Assembly (NCBI RefSeq): GCF_900130125.1
Contig: NZ_FQXY01000011.1
Coordinates: 1,054,001 to 1,118,000, forward strand
DNA: 64,000 nucleotides
Direction: 5' to 3'
Source of the DNA: Bacteroides congonensis
GTDB lineage: Bacteria > Bacteroidota > Bacteroidia > Bacteroidales > Bacteroidaceae
Shown: in pieces, positions 1 through 8,314 of the stretch
Layout: each line of letters begins with the position of its first letter
Numbering within the stretch: position 1 is the stretch's first letter
The notes under the pieces: generated by a model
Told to the model about the DNA's origin: nothing
Databases searched by the model: none
What the model saw: the letters and a program-made list of their open reading frames with translations, nothing else
Translations under genes and position numbers: made by a program

Positions 1-1
1 T

Positions 2-553
2 CATCCTGAAAAGATAAAGATAGAAAATGAAAATCTGAAAGTAGTGAAGGCGGATGTGTCTTCGCTCGATGAGGTGGCTGAAGTGTGTAAAGGAGCAGAT
101 GCCGTCATCAGTGCATTCAATCCAGGATGGAACAATCCTAATATATATGATGAGACAATCAAAGTCTATCTGACTATTATTGATGGGGTAAAGAAGGCCG
201 GGGTTGAGCGTTTCCTTATGGTTGGCGGTGCCGGTTCTTTATTCATTGCTCCGGGATTGCGGTTGATGGATTCCGGTGAAGTTCCTGAAAACCTTCTGCC
301 GGGAGTGAAAGCGTTGGGAGAATTCTATCTGAATTTCCTGAAGAAAGAAAAAGAGGTAGACTGGGTGTTTTTCTCTCCGGCAGCAGATATGCGACCGGGG
401 GTACGTACCGGACGCTACCGTCTTGGCAAAGATGACATGATTGTAGATATTGTAGGAAACAGCCATATCTCCGTAGAGGATTATGCTGCTGCAATGATTG
501 ACGAACTGGAGCACCCGAAGCATCATCAGGAGAGATTCACAATTGGATATTGA
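2..553 (+). CDS. NAD(P)-binding (NmrA/SDR-like) protein, 5' truncated by window edge
   Basis: The frame is open from base 2 with no start before the window edge, so the N-terminus, including the glycine-rich dinucleotide-binding loop expected in this family, lies outside. What remains shows the second half of an atypical short-chain dehydrogenase/NmrA fold: an ADAVISAF segment ending a beta strand, a VERFLMVGGAGSL strand and loop, then a C-terminal part with DWVFFSPAADM and ISVEDYAAAMIDELE, as in YwnB-like NAD(P)H-binding proteins. The substrate cannot be told. The GTG at 44 is internal, not the start. A strong bidirectional hairpin follows the stop. Confidence 0.75.
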   Translation, partial: HPEKIKIENENLKVVKADVSSLDEVAEVCKGADAVISAFNPGWNNPNIYDETIKVYLTIIDGVKKAGVERFLMVGGAGSLFIAPGLRLMDSGEVPENLLPGVKALGEFYLNFLKKEKEVDWVFFSPAADMRPGVRTGRYRLGKDDMIVDIVGNSHISVEDYAAAMIDELEHPKHHQERFTIGY

Positions 554-569
554 TAAGAGAATAAATTAG

Positions 570-622
570 AAAAAACGGCTTGAATCAACATGATATGCAT
601 GTAAGATTCAAGCCGTTTTTTT
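570..622. terminator. Bidirectional intrinsic terminator
   Basis: A near-perfect stem (AAACGGCTTGAATC paired with GATTCAAGCCGTTT) is flanked by an A-run on the left and a T-run on the right, so it can stop transcription from both converging genes. Confidence 0.85.
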
Positions 623-655
623 ATTTGGACACTGTCGAATTCAGATAAGTCTGTT

Positions 656-1534
656 TTAGATTCTGTCAAGAACAGTCTTAATCAGCGTATCAATCGTATT
701 CTTATATCCGGTATTGGCTTCCTTAATCAGCCGGTTGGCAATCACCATGCAGACAGTCATCGCCTTATGTCCCATCAACCGGCTAAGTCCTGCCAAAGCC
801 GAACTTTCCATCTCGAAGTTAGTAATCTTGAAACCTTTGTATTCGAATGTTTCAATTTTGTCATTCTGTTTCGGGTCTGCCAACGGGACACGAAGCTCAC
901 GTCCTTGCGGGCCGAAGAAACCACCGGCAGCAATCGTAACACCACGCACCATATCATCTTTGGCAATCCGGTCAATCAGTTCTTCGCTGGCATCAATCAC
1001 ATAAGGAGCAGGGGCACACATATTTCCCGACCAACCCATATGATTAAGGAAAGCACGTTCGAAAGGCAAATCACATACCTCATTGCGTCCGGCATAGAAA
1101 TTCAATAACCCGTCAAAGCCGATAGACTTCTGCGAACAAACGAATGTACCTACCGGAGTATTAGGCTGTAAACCACCACACGTGCCGATACGTACCAATT
1201 CCAATGGACGGAAATGATCCTTCTCTTCCCGAGTGTTAAAGTCGATATTGGCGAGAGCATCCAGTTCATTCATGACAATGTCGATATTATCGCAACCGAT
1301 TCCGGTAGAAACCACCGTAATCCGCTTTCCTTTATACGTACCCGTGATAGTTTTGAACTCGCGGCTTTCCACTTCACATTCTTTGTTTTCGAAATGAGAA
1401 GCTACGAGAGCTACACGTCCGGGGTCGCCTACCAGGATTACTTTATCTGCCAGCCATTCGGGCTTTACGTGAAGATGGAATACAGAACCGTCTTCGTTGA
1501 TAATCAATTCAGAGGATGGAAAGTACTTTTTCAT
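656..1534 (-). CDS. Nucleoside (uridine) phosphorylase family protein
   Basis: 292 residues of the PNP/UDP phosphorylase family, which splits nucleosides with phosphate to give a free base and ribose-1-phosphate in pyrimidine or purine salvage. Visible family signatures: VGDPGRV near residue 36 (phosphate-binding loop), VRIGTCGG near 117 and the nucleoside-binding NFEMESSALAGL near 240. The length is a little above the 250-260 of E. coli Udp. Bacteroides annotations usually call this protein uridine phosphorylase, but base specificity cannot be read reliably from the sequence. It is transcribed alone, convergent with the preceding gene. Confidence 0.85.
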   Translation of the reverse strand: MKKYFPSSELIINEDGSVFHLHVKPEWLADKVILVGDPGRVALVASHFENKECEVESREFKTITGTYKGKRITVVSTGIGCDNIDIVMNELDALANIDFNTREEKDHFRPLELVRIGTCGGLQPNTPVGTFVCSQKSIGFDGLLNFYAGRNEVCDLPFERAFLNHMGWSGNMCAPAPYVIDASEELIDRIAKDDMVRGVTIAAGGFFGPQGRELRVPLADPKQNDKIETFEYKGFKITNFEMESSALAGLSRLMGHKAMTVCMVIANRLIKEANTGYKNTIDTLIKTVLDRI

Positions 1535-1582
1535 GTTATTGAAAGGTTTTAGTTTTACAATATGATTGTATCTATAAATAGA

Positions 1583-1683
1583 AACGCCGGAACCGGATTT
1601 AAGTTCAGAAGAAGTATCTTTCTTTTTCCGTAGAAAAGGGAGAATACGTCTTGGAACTGAAATGAAACCGGGTTCCGGCGTTT
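1583..1683 (-). terminator. Inverted repeat, possible terminator after floA
   Basis: AAACGCCGGAACC and GGTTCCGGCGTTT form a long GC-rich stem around a loop of about 70 nt, just downstream of the floA stop. There is no clear T-run, so its role as a terminator is tentative. Confidence 0.45.
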
Positions 1684-1691
1684 GTAGTAAC

Positions 1692-2693
1692 TTATTTACT
1701 TAGCGGCTGATTGCCTGTATTGCCTGCTGTCGGTTTGGCAATCGTTTCGCGCATCGAGGTATCCGCTTCGATATTCTTCATCCGGTAGTAATCCATGATA
1801 CCCAGATTACCGCTGCGGAAGGCTTCTGCCATTGCTTTAGGAACTTCCGCTTCCGCTTCGATTACTTTCGCGCGGGCTTCCTGTGCTTTCGCTTTCATTT
1901 CCTGTTCGGAAGCGACAGCCATTGCGCGGCGTTCCTCGGCTTTTGCCTGGGCGATATTCTTGTCCGCGTTAGCTTGGTCAATCTGTAAGGCGGCACCGAT
2001 GTTCTTACCTATGTCGATGTCCGCAATATCAATAGACAGAATCTCGAAAGCAGTTCCTGCATCCAACCCTTTACGAAGTACGAGCTTGGAGATAGAATCC
2101 GGATTTTCGAGTACCGACTTATGATTTTCGGAAGAACCGATGGACGAAACGATACCTTCACCTACACGGGCGAGAATCGTATCTTCACCTGCACCACCGA
2201 CCAACTGGCGAATGTTGGCACGTACCGTAACACGGGCCTTGGCAATCAACTGGATACCGTCTTTGGCAACAGCCGTTACAGGCGGAGTGTCAATCACTTT
2301 CGGATTAACAGACATCTGTACGGCTTCGAATACGTCACGTCCCGCCAGGTCGATGGCCGTAGCCATTTGGAAAGGCAGTTCGATATTCGCTTTCGACGCG
2401 GATACCAATGCGTGGACAACTTTCTCAACGTGTCCGCCGGCCAGATAGTGGGCTTCCAGTTCATCACGGGTGATGTTTTTCAAACCGGCTTTGTGAGCTT
2501 CAATCATGCCCGGCACGATGATATACGGCGGAACATTACGGATACGCATTAGAAATAACTGTATCAGTGAGATATGCACTCCCGATACTTTGGCCGACAG
2601 CCAAAGGAAGAAAGGCACGTAATGGAAAAATATTATCAGGAAGATAATACCTCCGGCTATCAGAAAGATAGGCAAGTAAAAAGATGATTCCAT
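1692..2693 (-). CDS. floA: Flotillin-like protein FloA
   Basis: 333-residue SPFH-domain membrane protein. It has an N-terminal hydrophobic segment (about residues 7-30), the SPFH core, and then a long Ala/Glu/Lys-rich region (about 235-300, AQAKAEERRAMAVAS, AEAEVPKAMAEAF) that forms the flotillin coiled coil. FloA organises membrane microdomains and oligomerises at the inner face of the cytoplasmic membrane. It follows an NfeD-like gene by 22 nt, the typical floA/nfeD pairing. The length and the MESSFYLPIFLIAGG start match FloA (formerly YqfA) of Bacteroides. Last gene of a three-gene operon. Confidence 0.92.
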   Translation of the reverse strand: MESSFYLPIFLIAGGIIFLIIFFHYVPFFLWLSAKVSGVHISLIQLFLMRIRNVPPYIIVPGMIEAHKAGLKNITRDELEAHYLAGGHVEKVVHALVSASKANIELPFQMATAIDLAGRDVFEAVQMSVNPKVIDTPPVTAVAKDGIQLIAKARVTVRANIRQLVGGAGEDTILARVGEGIVSSIGSSENHKSVLENPDSISKLVLRKGLDAGTAFEILSIDIADIDIGKNIGAALQIDQANADKNIAQAKAEERRAMAVASEQEMKAKAQEARAKVIEAEAEVPKAMAEAFRSGNLGIMDYYRMKNIEADTSMRETIAKPTAGNTGNQPLSK

Positions 2694-2715
2694 TGATAGA
2701 TTGTATTAGTGAATA

Positions 2716-3186
2716 TTATTTTTTGTGTTTCTCAACCATGATTGTTCCGTCGCTGATGCGGTTGACGATGATCGGGGTCTTTTCATCCAGAAAACCGTCC
2801 ATTGATTTGACTTCAACGATTTTGTTGTTGATTTCCGCATAACCGATTTGCGCGAGACGGGTAGTACTGATACCTGTGTCACCGACTTTCACACTTTGTT
2901 CAGCGCTACGGTCTACCTTCGAGTCAATGTCTTTTTTCAAAGCCAGTTTATCCAGCATCTTCGATCGCATAAACCAGACCAGTGACCCTATACAGGCGAC
3001 GGCCGATATACCCAAAGTGGCAAATCCTCCTGCCATTCCTATATTGGCAAATGCGTAGTAGTTGGCATAAAGGATGCAAACCAATGCCGAAATTCCCGCC
3101 AGGCTGATGCCCGGGATGACAAACAGTTCTACAAGAAACAGTATGACTGCGGCAATAATGAGAACGGTGATAATGAGTATATCCAT
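2716..3186 (-). CDS. NfeD-like membrane protein
   Basis: 156 residues. Hydrophobic segments cover about residues 3-25, 30-50 and 55-75, followed by a soluble C-terminal OB-fold-like domain (VKVGDTGISTTRLAQIGYAEI, then KTPIIVNRISDGTIMVEK). This is the short NfeD form without the serine-protease domain. NfeD proteins pair with SPFH proteins at the membrane, and floA follows directly. Cotranscribed with the TPR gene upstream (17-nt gap). Confidence 0.85.
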   Translation of the reverse strand: MDILIITVLIIAAVILFLVELFVIPGISLAGISALVCILYANYYAFANIGMAGGFATLGISAVACIGSLVWFMRSKMLDKLALKKDIDSKVDRSAEQSVKVGDTGISTTRLAQIGYAEINNKIVEVKSMDGFLDEKTPIIVNRISDGTIMVEKHKK

Positions 3187-3203
3187 AGTTCAGTGTTATT
3201 AAT

Positions 3204-4625
3204 TTATTTCGTTTTTTCTGCGTTACGTACATTGGTTTCCAGAGCATCCAGTTCGCCAGACATTTGCAATATGCGTTTTTCCAGGTCGAGGATGGCAGGA
3301 GCGATTCTTTCTTTTCCCTGCTTGTTACTTGTGGAATATTGCTGGCGCAGGCTGTTCAACTTTTCTTCTTGTTGCTGAAAGTCTTTCTCCATCTGCCGAT
3401 AGCGTTGGAAAAGCTGTTTGGCCTTGGCGGACTTGAAGTCATTCATCAGATAATACGTTGTGTTATCATCAATGACAAATTCAAAATCAACGACACGGCG
3501 TTCTTTCGGCTTGTGGCTGATAGCAGCTTCCAAACGTTGCAATGCTTCGCTGACTGCCTGCTTGTCCTTCCAAGTTTCTTTCAATGAATGGATTTGTGCC
3601 AGGCGGATAATCTGCTTCTGATCCATCGCTTCGTAATTATACGTCTGCTTTGAATTATTCGGTATGAATACATAGATGCAGACTTTACCTTCCGGTTGGA
3701 AGCGGTCGGAAGCAAACCAGCCCAGATTATTATACTCGTCAATGACATACATATAATCATTGTACGGGGAATTGAATGGCATACCCACATTTTCCGGTAC
3801 GAGATACGTGTCGTTATTCGTGTTGTAGCGGGTGACGAAAATATCATATCCGCCCAGCCCTTCACCGTCACTTGCATAATAAATGGTGATACCGTCTGAC
3901 ATTACATACGGATAATTGGCATTTCCGGAAGCGTTGATGCTGCCGGGTAGCGGTCGTCCGTTGCTCCATTCGTTCAGCAGTTTATTCTTTGAGAATATGT
4001 CCAAATTCCCTCTTTCACCCTTCTCGCTGTAATAGATTTTATTTCCGATTTCGGTTTCGTAGACAGTCCCTTCATGCTCCCCTTCTGTCTGGAAGAATTC
4101 GTTGAACGTGAACAGTTTGCCTGATTCTTCGCTGATTTTATAAGCATTCAGAAAAGTAGCTTTATCCACAACGAAGCTGTCGATAATGCAAACATCTTCC
4201 ACACCTTTCAGCATACGAAGGTCTGCTTTGCTCTTTTCCAACAGGCCTTCGGCTTCTTCTGTCGGTCTTTTGCGCTTCTTCAAGTCGGCGATATATTCTT
4301 CAAAACATTCTACCGCTTCTTCAAAGCGATAAGTTTCATTATAAGCCTGTCCCAAGTAAAGTTGTCCGCTGGCTACACGCTTCTTTACTGCCATTTCGAG
4401 CGGTTTTACCGCTTCCCCGGCTTCTCCCGTTTTCAGGCAACATACGCCATACCAATAATTATAATTTCCGTTGGAAGGTTGGGATTTTGCATACTTTTTG
4501 AATACAGGCTTGGCTTTTTCGTAGTCACCTTTTGTAAATAAGGTGCGTGCCTGTTCGAGTGTTTGCGCGGAAACTTCACCAAGGAAGAGACTGCAAAATA
4601 AAAATAGAATATATTTCCCTTTCAT
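3204..4625 (-). CDS. Exported TPR protein with PD40-like repeats
   Basis: 473 residues with a signal peptide (KYILFLFCSLFLGEVSAQ). Residues 20-130 carry tetratricopeptide repeats (ARTLFTKGDYEKAKPVFKKYA, YGVCCLKTGEAGEAVKPLE). The middle has WD40/PD40-like blades (GNANYPYVMSDGITIYYASDGEGLGGYDIFVTRY), as in OmpA-associated envelope proteins. The C-terminus (from about 395) is a charged coiled coil. It lacks the OmpA C-terminal domain often found in such proteins. First gene of the operon with nfeD and floA. Probably periplasmic; function unknown. Confidence 0.75.
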   Translation of the reverse strand: MKGKYILFLFCSLFLGEVSAQTLEQARTLFTKGDYEKAKPVFKKYAKSQPSNGNYNYWYGVCCLKTGEAGEAVKPLEMAVKKRVASGQLYLGQAYNETYRFEEAVECFEEYIADLKKRKRPTEEAEGLLEKSKADLRMLKGVEDVCIIDSFVVDKATFLNAYKISEESGKLFTFNEFFQTEGEHEGTVYETEIGNKIYYSEKGERGNLDIFSKNKLLNEWSNGRPLPGSINASGNANYPYVMSDGITIYYASDGEGLGGYDIFVTRYNTNNDTYLVPENVGMPFNSPYNDYMYVIDEYNNLGWFASDRFQPEGKVCIYVFIPNNSKQTYNYEAMDQKQIIRLAQIHSLKETWKDKQAVSEALQRLEAAISHKPKERRVVDFEFVIDDNTTYYLMNDFKSAKAKQLFQRYRQMEKDFQQQEEKLNSLRQQYSTSNKQGKERIAPAILDLEKRILQMSGELDALETNVRNAEKTK

Positions 4626-4783
4626 CGTTATTTATCGTTTATGAGTGACGGATTGTTTGAAAGTACTGCTACTTTCGGGCATCTGTCAATTTTTCAATTG
4701 TTCAAAAGTACAAATTTATTAGAAATAAACCCTTTTTCAGAGATTCTATTATGTTAATTCTTCTTTAAATCATTCTTTTCGCT

Positions 4784-4791
4784 TACTTTTG
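4784..4791 (+). promoter_or_regulatory. -7 promoter element (TACTTTTG) for ttcA
   Basis: TACTTTTG matches the Bacteroides TAnnTTTG box and lies 18 nt before the ATG of ttcA. It overlaps a TTG that would extend the ORF, which argues that translation starts at 4810. Confidence 0.75.
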
Positions 4792-4809
4792 CAGCCGATT
4801 TTTGAAGAT

Positions 4810-5556
4810 ATGGCACAATTTACGGAAGAAGAGAAAACCATTCGCCGCATTGACAAGCGGTTCAGCAAAGGAGTGGTGCAATATGGACTGATAGAAGAAG
4901 GTGATAAAATTCTCATCGGATTGTCGGGCGGGAAAGATTCGTTGGCGCTTGTAGAACTGTTGGGCAAACGCGCACGTATCTACAAACCTCGCTTTTCTGT
5001 TGTTGCCGTCCATGTAGTGATGCGAAATATACCTTACCAAAGTGATACAGATTATCTGAAAGCACATTGTGAAGCCTACGGAGTGCCTTTTGTCCAATAT
5101 GAAACTTCATTTGACCCCTCTACGGATACACGCAAATCTCCCTGTTTTCTTTGTTCGTGGAATCGGCGTAAAGCCTTGTTTACGGTTGCCAAGGAACAAG
5201 GGTGCAACAAGATTGCTTTGGGACATCATATGGATGATATTCTGGAAACTTTGCTGATGAATATCACTTATCAGGGAGCATTCAGCACTATGCCGCCCCG
5301 GTTGGTGATGAAGAAATTTGATATGACGATTATCCGTCCGATGTGCCTGGTTCACGAATCGGATTTGACGGAGTTGGCTGCTTTGCGTGAATACCGGAAA
5401 CAGGTGAAGAAATGCCCTTACGAATCGCAATCGAGCCGGAGTGATATGAAAGGAATTTTGCGGCAATTGGAAGCGATGAATCCGGAAGCCCGGTATAGCC
5501 TTTGGGGGAGCATGACGAATGTACAGGAAGAATTATTACCGGATAAAATAGACTAA
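4810..5556 (+). CDS. ttcA: tRNA 2-thiocytidine biosynthesis protein TtcA
   Basis: 248 residues from the ATG at 4810. An upstream TTG in frame lies inside the promoter and is rejected. PP-loop ATPase motif SGGKDS near residue 43. A CxxC pair (SPCFLCSWNRRKALF, near residue 115) and a third cysteine (VKKCPYES, near 204) match the TtcA pattern that binds an iron-sulfur cluster. The family adenylates C32 of certain tRNAs and replaces its oxygen with sulfur. TilS-like or other PP-loop thiolases are possible, but the three cysteines favour TtcA. A DUF486 gene follows after 14 nt. Confidence 0.85.
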   Translation: MAQFTEEEKTIRRIDKRFSKGVVQYGLIEEGDKILIGLSGGKDSLALVELLGKRARIYKPRFSVVAVHVVMRNIPYQSDTDYLKAHCEAYGVPFVQYETSFDPSTDTRKSPCFLCSWNRRKALFTVAKEQGCNKIALGHHMDDILETLLMNITYQGAFSTMPPRLVMKKFDMTIIRPMCLVHESDLTELAALREYRKQVKKCPYESQSSRSDMKGILRQLEAMNPEARYSLWGSMTNVQEELLPDKID

Positions 5557-5570
5557 AATAATCTGACGTT

Positions 5571-5942
5571 ATGAAAGGAATCTATACAATTTTGCTACTT
5601 ATCGTATCCAATGTCTTTATGACTTTTGCCTGGTACGGACATTTAAAAATGAAACAGGAATATAGCTGGTTCGCCGCTCTTCCGTTGATAGGTGTGATTG
5701 CTTTTAGCTGGGCAATTGCTTTTTTTGAATATTCATGTCAAATACCTGCGAACCGTATCGGATTTATCGGTAACGGTGGTCCTTTTTCATTGATGCAGTT
5801 GAAGGTGATTCAGGAAGTGATAACTCTTGTCATCTTTACGGTATTTACAACTGTTTTCTTTAAGGGTGAAACGTTGCATTGGAATCATTTGGCGGCGTTC
5901 GTTTGTTTGATTGCGGCGGTGTATTTTGTGTTTATGAAATAG
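5571..5942 (+). CDS. DUF486 (DMT superfamily-like) membrane protein
   Basis: 123 residues with four hydrophobic segments (about 3-20, 32-52, 75-95, 103-122) and the family motif EYSCQIPANRIGF. This is the DUF486 family of small four-helix membrane proteins related to the drug/metabolite transporter superfamily. Substrate unknown. It lies 14 nt after ttcA and is probably cotranscribed. It ends convergently with the RiPP-like operon, and I see only a weak hairpin between them. Confidence 0.85.
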   Translation: MKGIYTILLLIVSNVFMTFAWYGHLKMKQEYSWFAALPLIGVIAFSWAIAFFEYSCQIPANRIGFIGNGGPFSLMQLKVIQEVITLVIFTVFTTVFFKGETLHWNHLAAFVCLIAAVYFVFMK

Positions 5943-6012
5943 ATTATTTATCGCCCTTTCTTAGTGATAGAGGACAGAGAATTTTTCAGTTCATATTCGG
6001 TTTCATTGCTTG

Positions 6013-7257
6013 TTACCGATTGTTTTTCAATAGTAATGATTGTTTTATAGCTTCATACATTTTCGCTTGTTTTTGCAAATTCATCCATGTGCGGAACATA
6101 TTGCATCGTTCTACTTTTATAGTTTCAGATACGTTATCGGTCATGTCGTATGCCTTGGTTCCACGTCGGGGGCTGAACTTATTGATGTTGATATGGTCAA
6201 AGTCACAACGGATAAGGCATTGTAGTGTAGCCAATACGTCAACCTCGGTCTCTCCGGGGAATCCCACGAGTATTTGGCTATGCTTGTTCACTTTATATCT
6301 GTTTATGTTAATGTCCTCCATACAATGAATAAATGGCTCTATATTGGGATTCCGGTTCATGGCTTTTAATATAGCCGGACTTGCGGATTGGATAGCGCAA
6401 CAGAAATACTCAATAAAACCATTTGCAAAATATGGGCGCAAGCCTTCATAGTATTTCACAAAAATATCCGGATGGATATAGCGAATGGCTATTTTTATAT
6501 CTGCCTGTAGGGTATAAACATCATGAAGTAAATTGATTATGTTTATTCCGAGGTCACTGCCGTAACATCCAATCTCATCACCAATGAGTAGAAATCGTTT
6601 ATATCCGGCATTTATGCCTTCACTAAATTGTTTCATTACGAGAGTTTTAGGTACGCTACGGAAATCTCCGATTGCCAGTTTGGTAGCACAATAACTGCAT
6701 TTTCCCGGACAACCATACGATACTTTGATCTGATATACATCATCACTTTGCCATACATAGCGGTGGAGAGTACAGAAATCGTATTGTTTTTTACATAGCG
6801 TATTACCACAATATTCATCCGTAATTAGCGCTACTTGCTCATCGTCATCGGGTGTGTAGTGTGATTTTATTTCTTCCATTTCTGATTTTGCGTTATAATA
6901 TACGTTGGACATCACTACTTTTGCTTGTATGATTTTATCAAAATCTTCAAGTTGTTTGTAGGTCATCAGTCTTGCTTCAGGAGCAATAGCTTTGATGCAT
7001 TCTCCGGCAAATGACGGAAGACAGCCGCTGACTACAAACAAAGAATCGGATTTACGGCAGTTCTCCAGTTTTTCAATTATACTAATAGCTTGGTTTTCTT
7101 CATTGTGTGTTACGCCGCAACAAGTCACCACGATGATATCTGCATCTGCCGGGGTTGATACTTTTTTCCATCCGTTTAATCGAAAATATTTAGCAATGCG
7201 TTCTGTTTCATTCCATAGTACGGCACAGCCGTTGGATGTAATATATACTTTATTCAT
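6013..7257 (-). CDS. Methylthiotransferase-like radical SAM enzyme without TRAM domain
   Basis: 414 residues. The N-terminal UPF0004-type domain keeps three candidate cluster cysteines (C11 in SNGC, C46/C47 in VVTCCG, C79 in VSGC). The radical SAM core has C183-x3-C187-x2-C190 (YGCPGKCSYC) and continues to about residue 385. This is the MiaB/RimO layout, in which a second [4Fe-4S] cluster supplies sulfur for C-H methylthiolation. Unlike the two paralogs in this operon, it ends without the C-terminal TRAM domain used for substrate binding. It also carries an extra Cys-containing stretch at 150-162. Last gene of the operon, 11 nt after the M42 peptidase. Probably acts on the local peptide (inference). 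Confidence 0.75.
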   Translation of the reverse strand: MNKVYITSNGCAVLWNETERIAKYFRLNGWKKVSTPADADIIVVTCCGVTHNEENQAISIIEKLENCRKSDSLFVVSGCLPSFAGECIKAIAPEARLMTYKQLEDFDKIIQAKVVMSNVYYNAKSEMEEIKSHYTPDDDEQVALITDEYCGNTLCKKQYDFCTLHRYVWQSDDVYQIKVSYGCPGKCSYCATKLAIGDFRSVPKTLVMKQFSEGINAGYKRFLLIGDEIGCYGSDLGINIINLLHDVYTLQADIKIAIRYIHPDIFVKYYEGLRPYFANGFIEYFCCAIQSASPAILKAMNRNPNIEPFIHCMEDININRYKVNKHSQILVGFPGETEVDVLATLQCLIRCDFDHININKFSPRRGTKAYDMTDNVSETIKVERCNMFRTWMNLQKQAKMYEAIKQSLLLKNNR

Positions 7258-7268
7258 ATAGGATCATT

Positions 7269-8312
7269 TTATTTTTTTGTTTTCAGGTCAATTTGTTTCA
7301 CAAGGCACGTTAATAAATTTATAGCTGCATCTATGTCACGCACATCGCACACTTCTACCGTAGTATGCATATATCTATTGGGGATACTGAGTAATAGAGT
7401 TTTCACTCCCGTATCGGAAACCTGAATAGAGGATGTGTCAGTTCCACCGGTAGGTACGTGATGGGCTGAACGCTGAAACGGGATACTGTTTTCTTTAGCT
7501 GTTTGTTCCGCCATCATTATCATGTCATGATTGCTGTCTGTATGGTAAGTGATAATGATGCCTTTTCCTAAAGCAATATCTCCATATTTTTTCTTTGACA
7601 TATCAGGAACATCGGTTGCAAATCCTACGTCAACACATATTGCTATTTGAGGCTTCAGATTGGCTACTGCTGTTTTCGCTCCCTTACATCCAATTTCTTC
7701 TTGTACGATACCTGCTGCTGCCACGTTTATTGATATGTTTTCACTATTGATGCGTTTCAGGGTTTCTGCAATTACATATATGCCTACTTTGTTATCCAAT
7801 CCACATGAAGTAAAACGGTGCTCTCCTAGTTTTAGGAAATTGGGGCTGAAAGCTACGAAATCTCCTATGGTAATGCTATTCGTCACTTGTTCGGGTGGCA
7901 AGCCTGTATCGATCCATAGTTCCTCTATTTCAGGCAATTTCCTCCGTTCCTCCGGTTTTTGAGTATGAATAGGCCGTTTGCCTAATACGCCATTGATTGT
8001 GTGGCCATTGCGCACCTGGATATTTACGTGTGCTCCTATTGCGGCGGCGATATCGATACCTCCGTTAGCACGTACATAAATATATCCCTCACTATCTATA
8101 TAAGTCACCTGAAATCCAATTTGGTCTATGTGAGCCTCAAGCATGACAGTGACAGAATGCCCATTGTTCAATATGGCATAACTGTTTCCTATACTATCAT
8201 GTTTTATTTGAAAGTGAGGCTCAAGATACCTTTCAAAAATCAGCTGTGAGCCAGTCTCATTGCCAGAAACTGATGGCGTAGAGAACAGGTCTTTTAGAAA
8301 TGTCCAATTCAT
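7269..8312 (-). CDS. M42-family metallopeptidase, candidate leader peptidase
   Basis: 347 residues with the M42 glutamyl/lysyl-aminopeptidase signatures: AHIDQIG (first metal His, near 61), GLDNKVG (bridging Asp, near 176), QEEIGCKGA (catalytic and metal Glu, near 213), DVGFATD and PNRYMHTTVE (last His). All metal and catalytic residues appear present. M42 enzymes are cytoplasmic tetrahedral dinuclear aminopeptidases that trim peptides. Between a SPASM enzyme (2-nt gap) and a methylthiotransferase-like enzyme, its likely task is trimming a modified precursor. That role is inferred from context only. Confidence 0.85.
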   Translation of the reverse strand: MNWTFLKDLFSTPSVSGNETGSQLIFERYLEPHFQIKHDSIGNSYAILNNGHSVTVMLEAHIDQIGFQVTYIDSEGYIYVRANGGIDIAAAIGAHVNIQVRNGHTINGVLGKRPIHTQKPEERRKLPEIEELWIDTGLPPEQVTNSITIGDFVAFSPNFLKLGEHRFTSCGLDNKVGIYVIAETLKRINSENISINVAAAGIVQEEIGCKGAKTAVANLKPQIAICVDVGFATDVPDMSKKKYGDIALGKGIIITYHTDSNHDMIMMAEQTAKENSIPFQRSAHHVPTGGTDTSSIQVSDTGVKTLLLSIPNRYMHTTVEVCDVRDIDAAINLLTCLVKQIDLKTKK

Positions 8313-8314
8313 CC

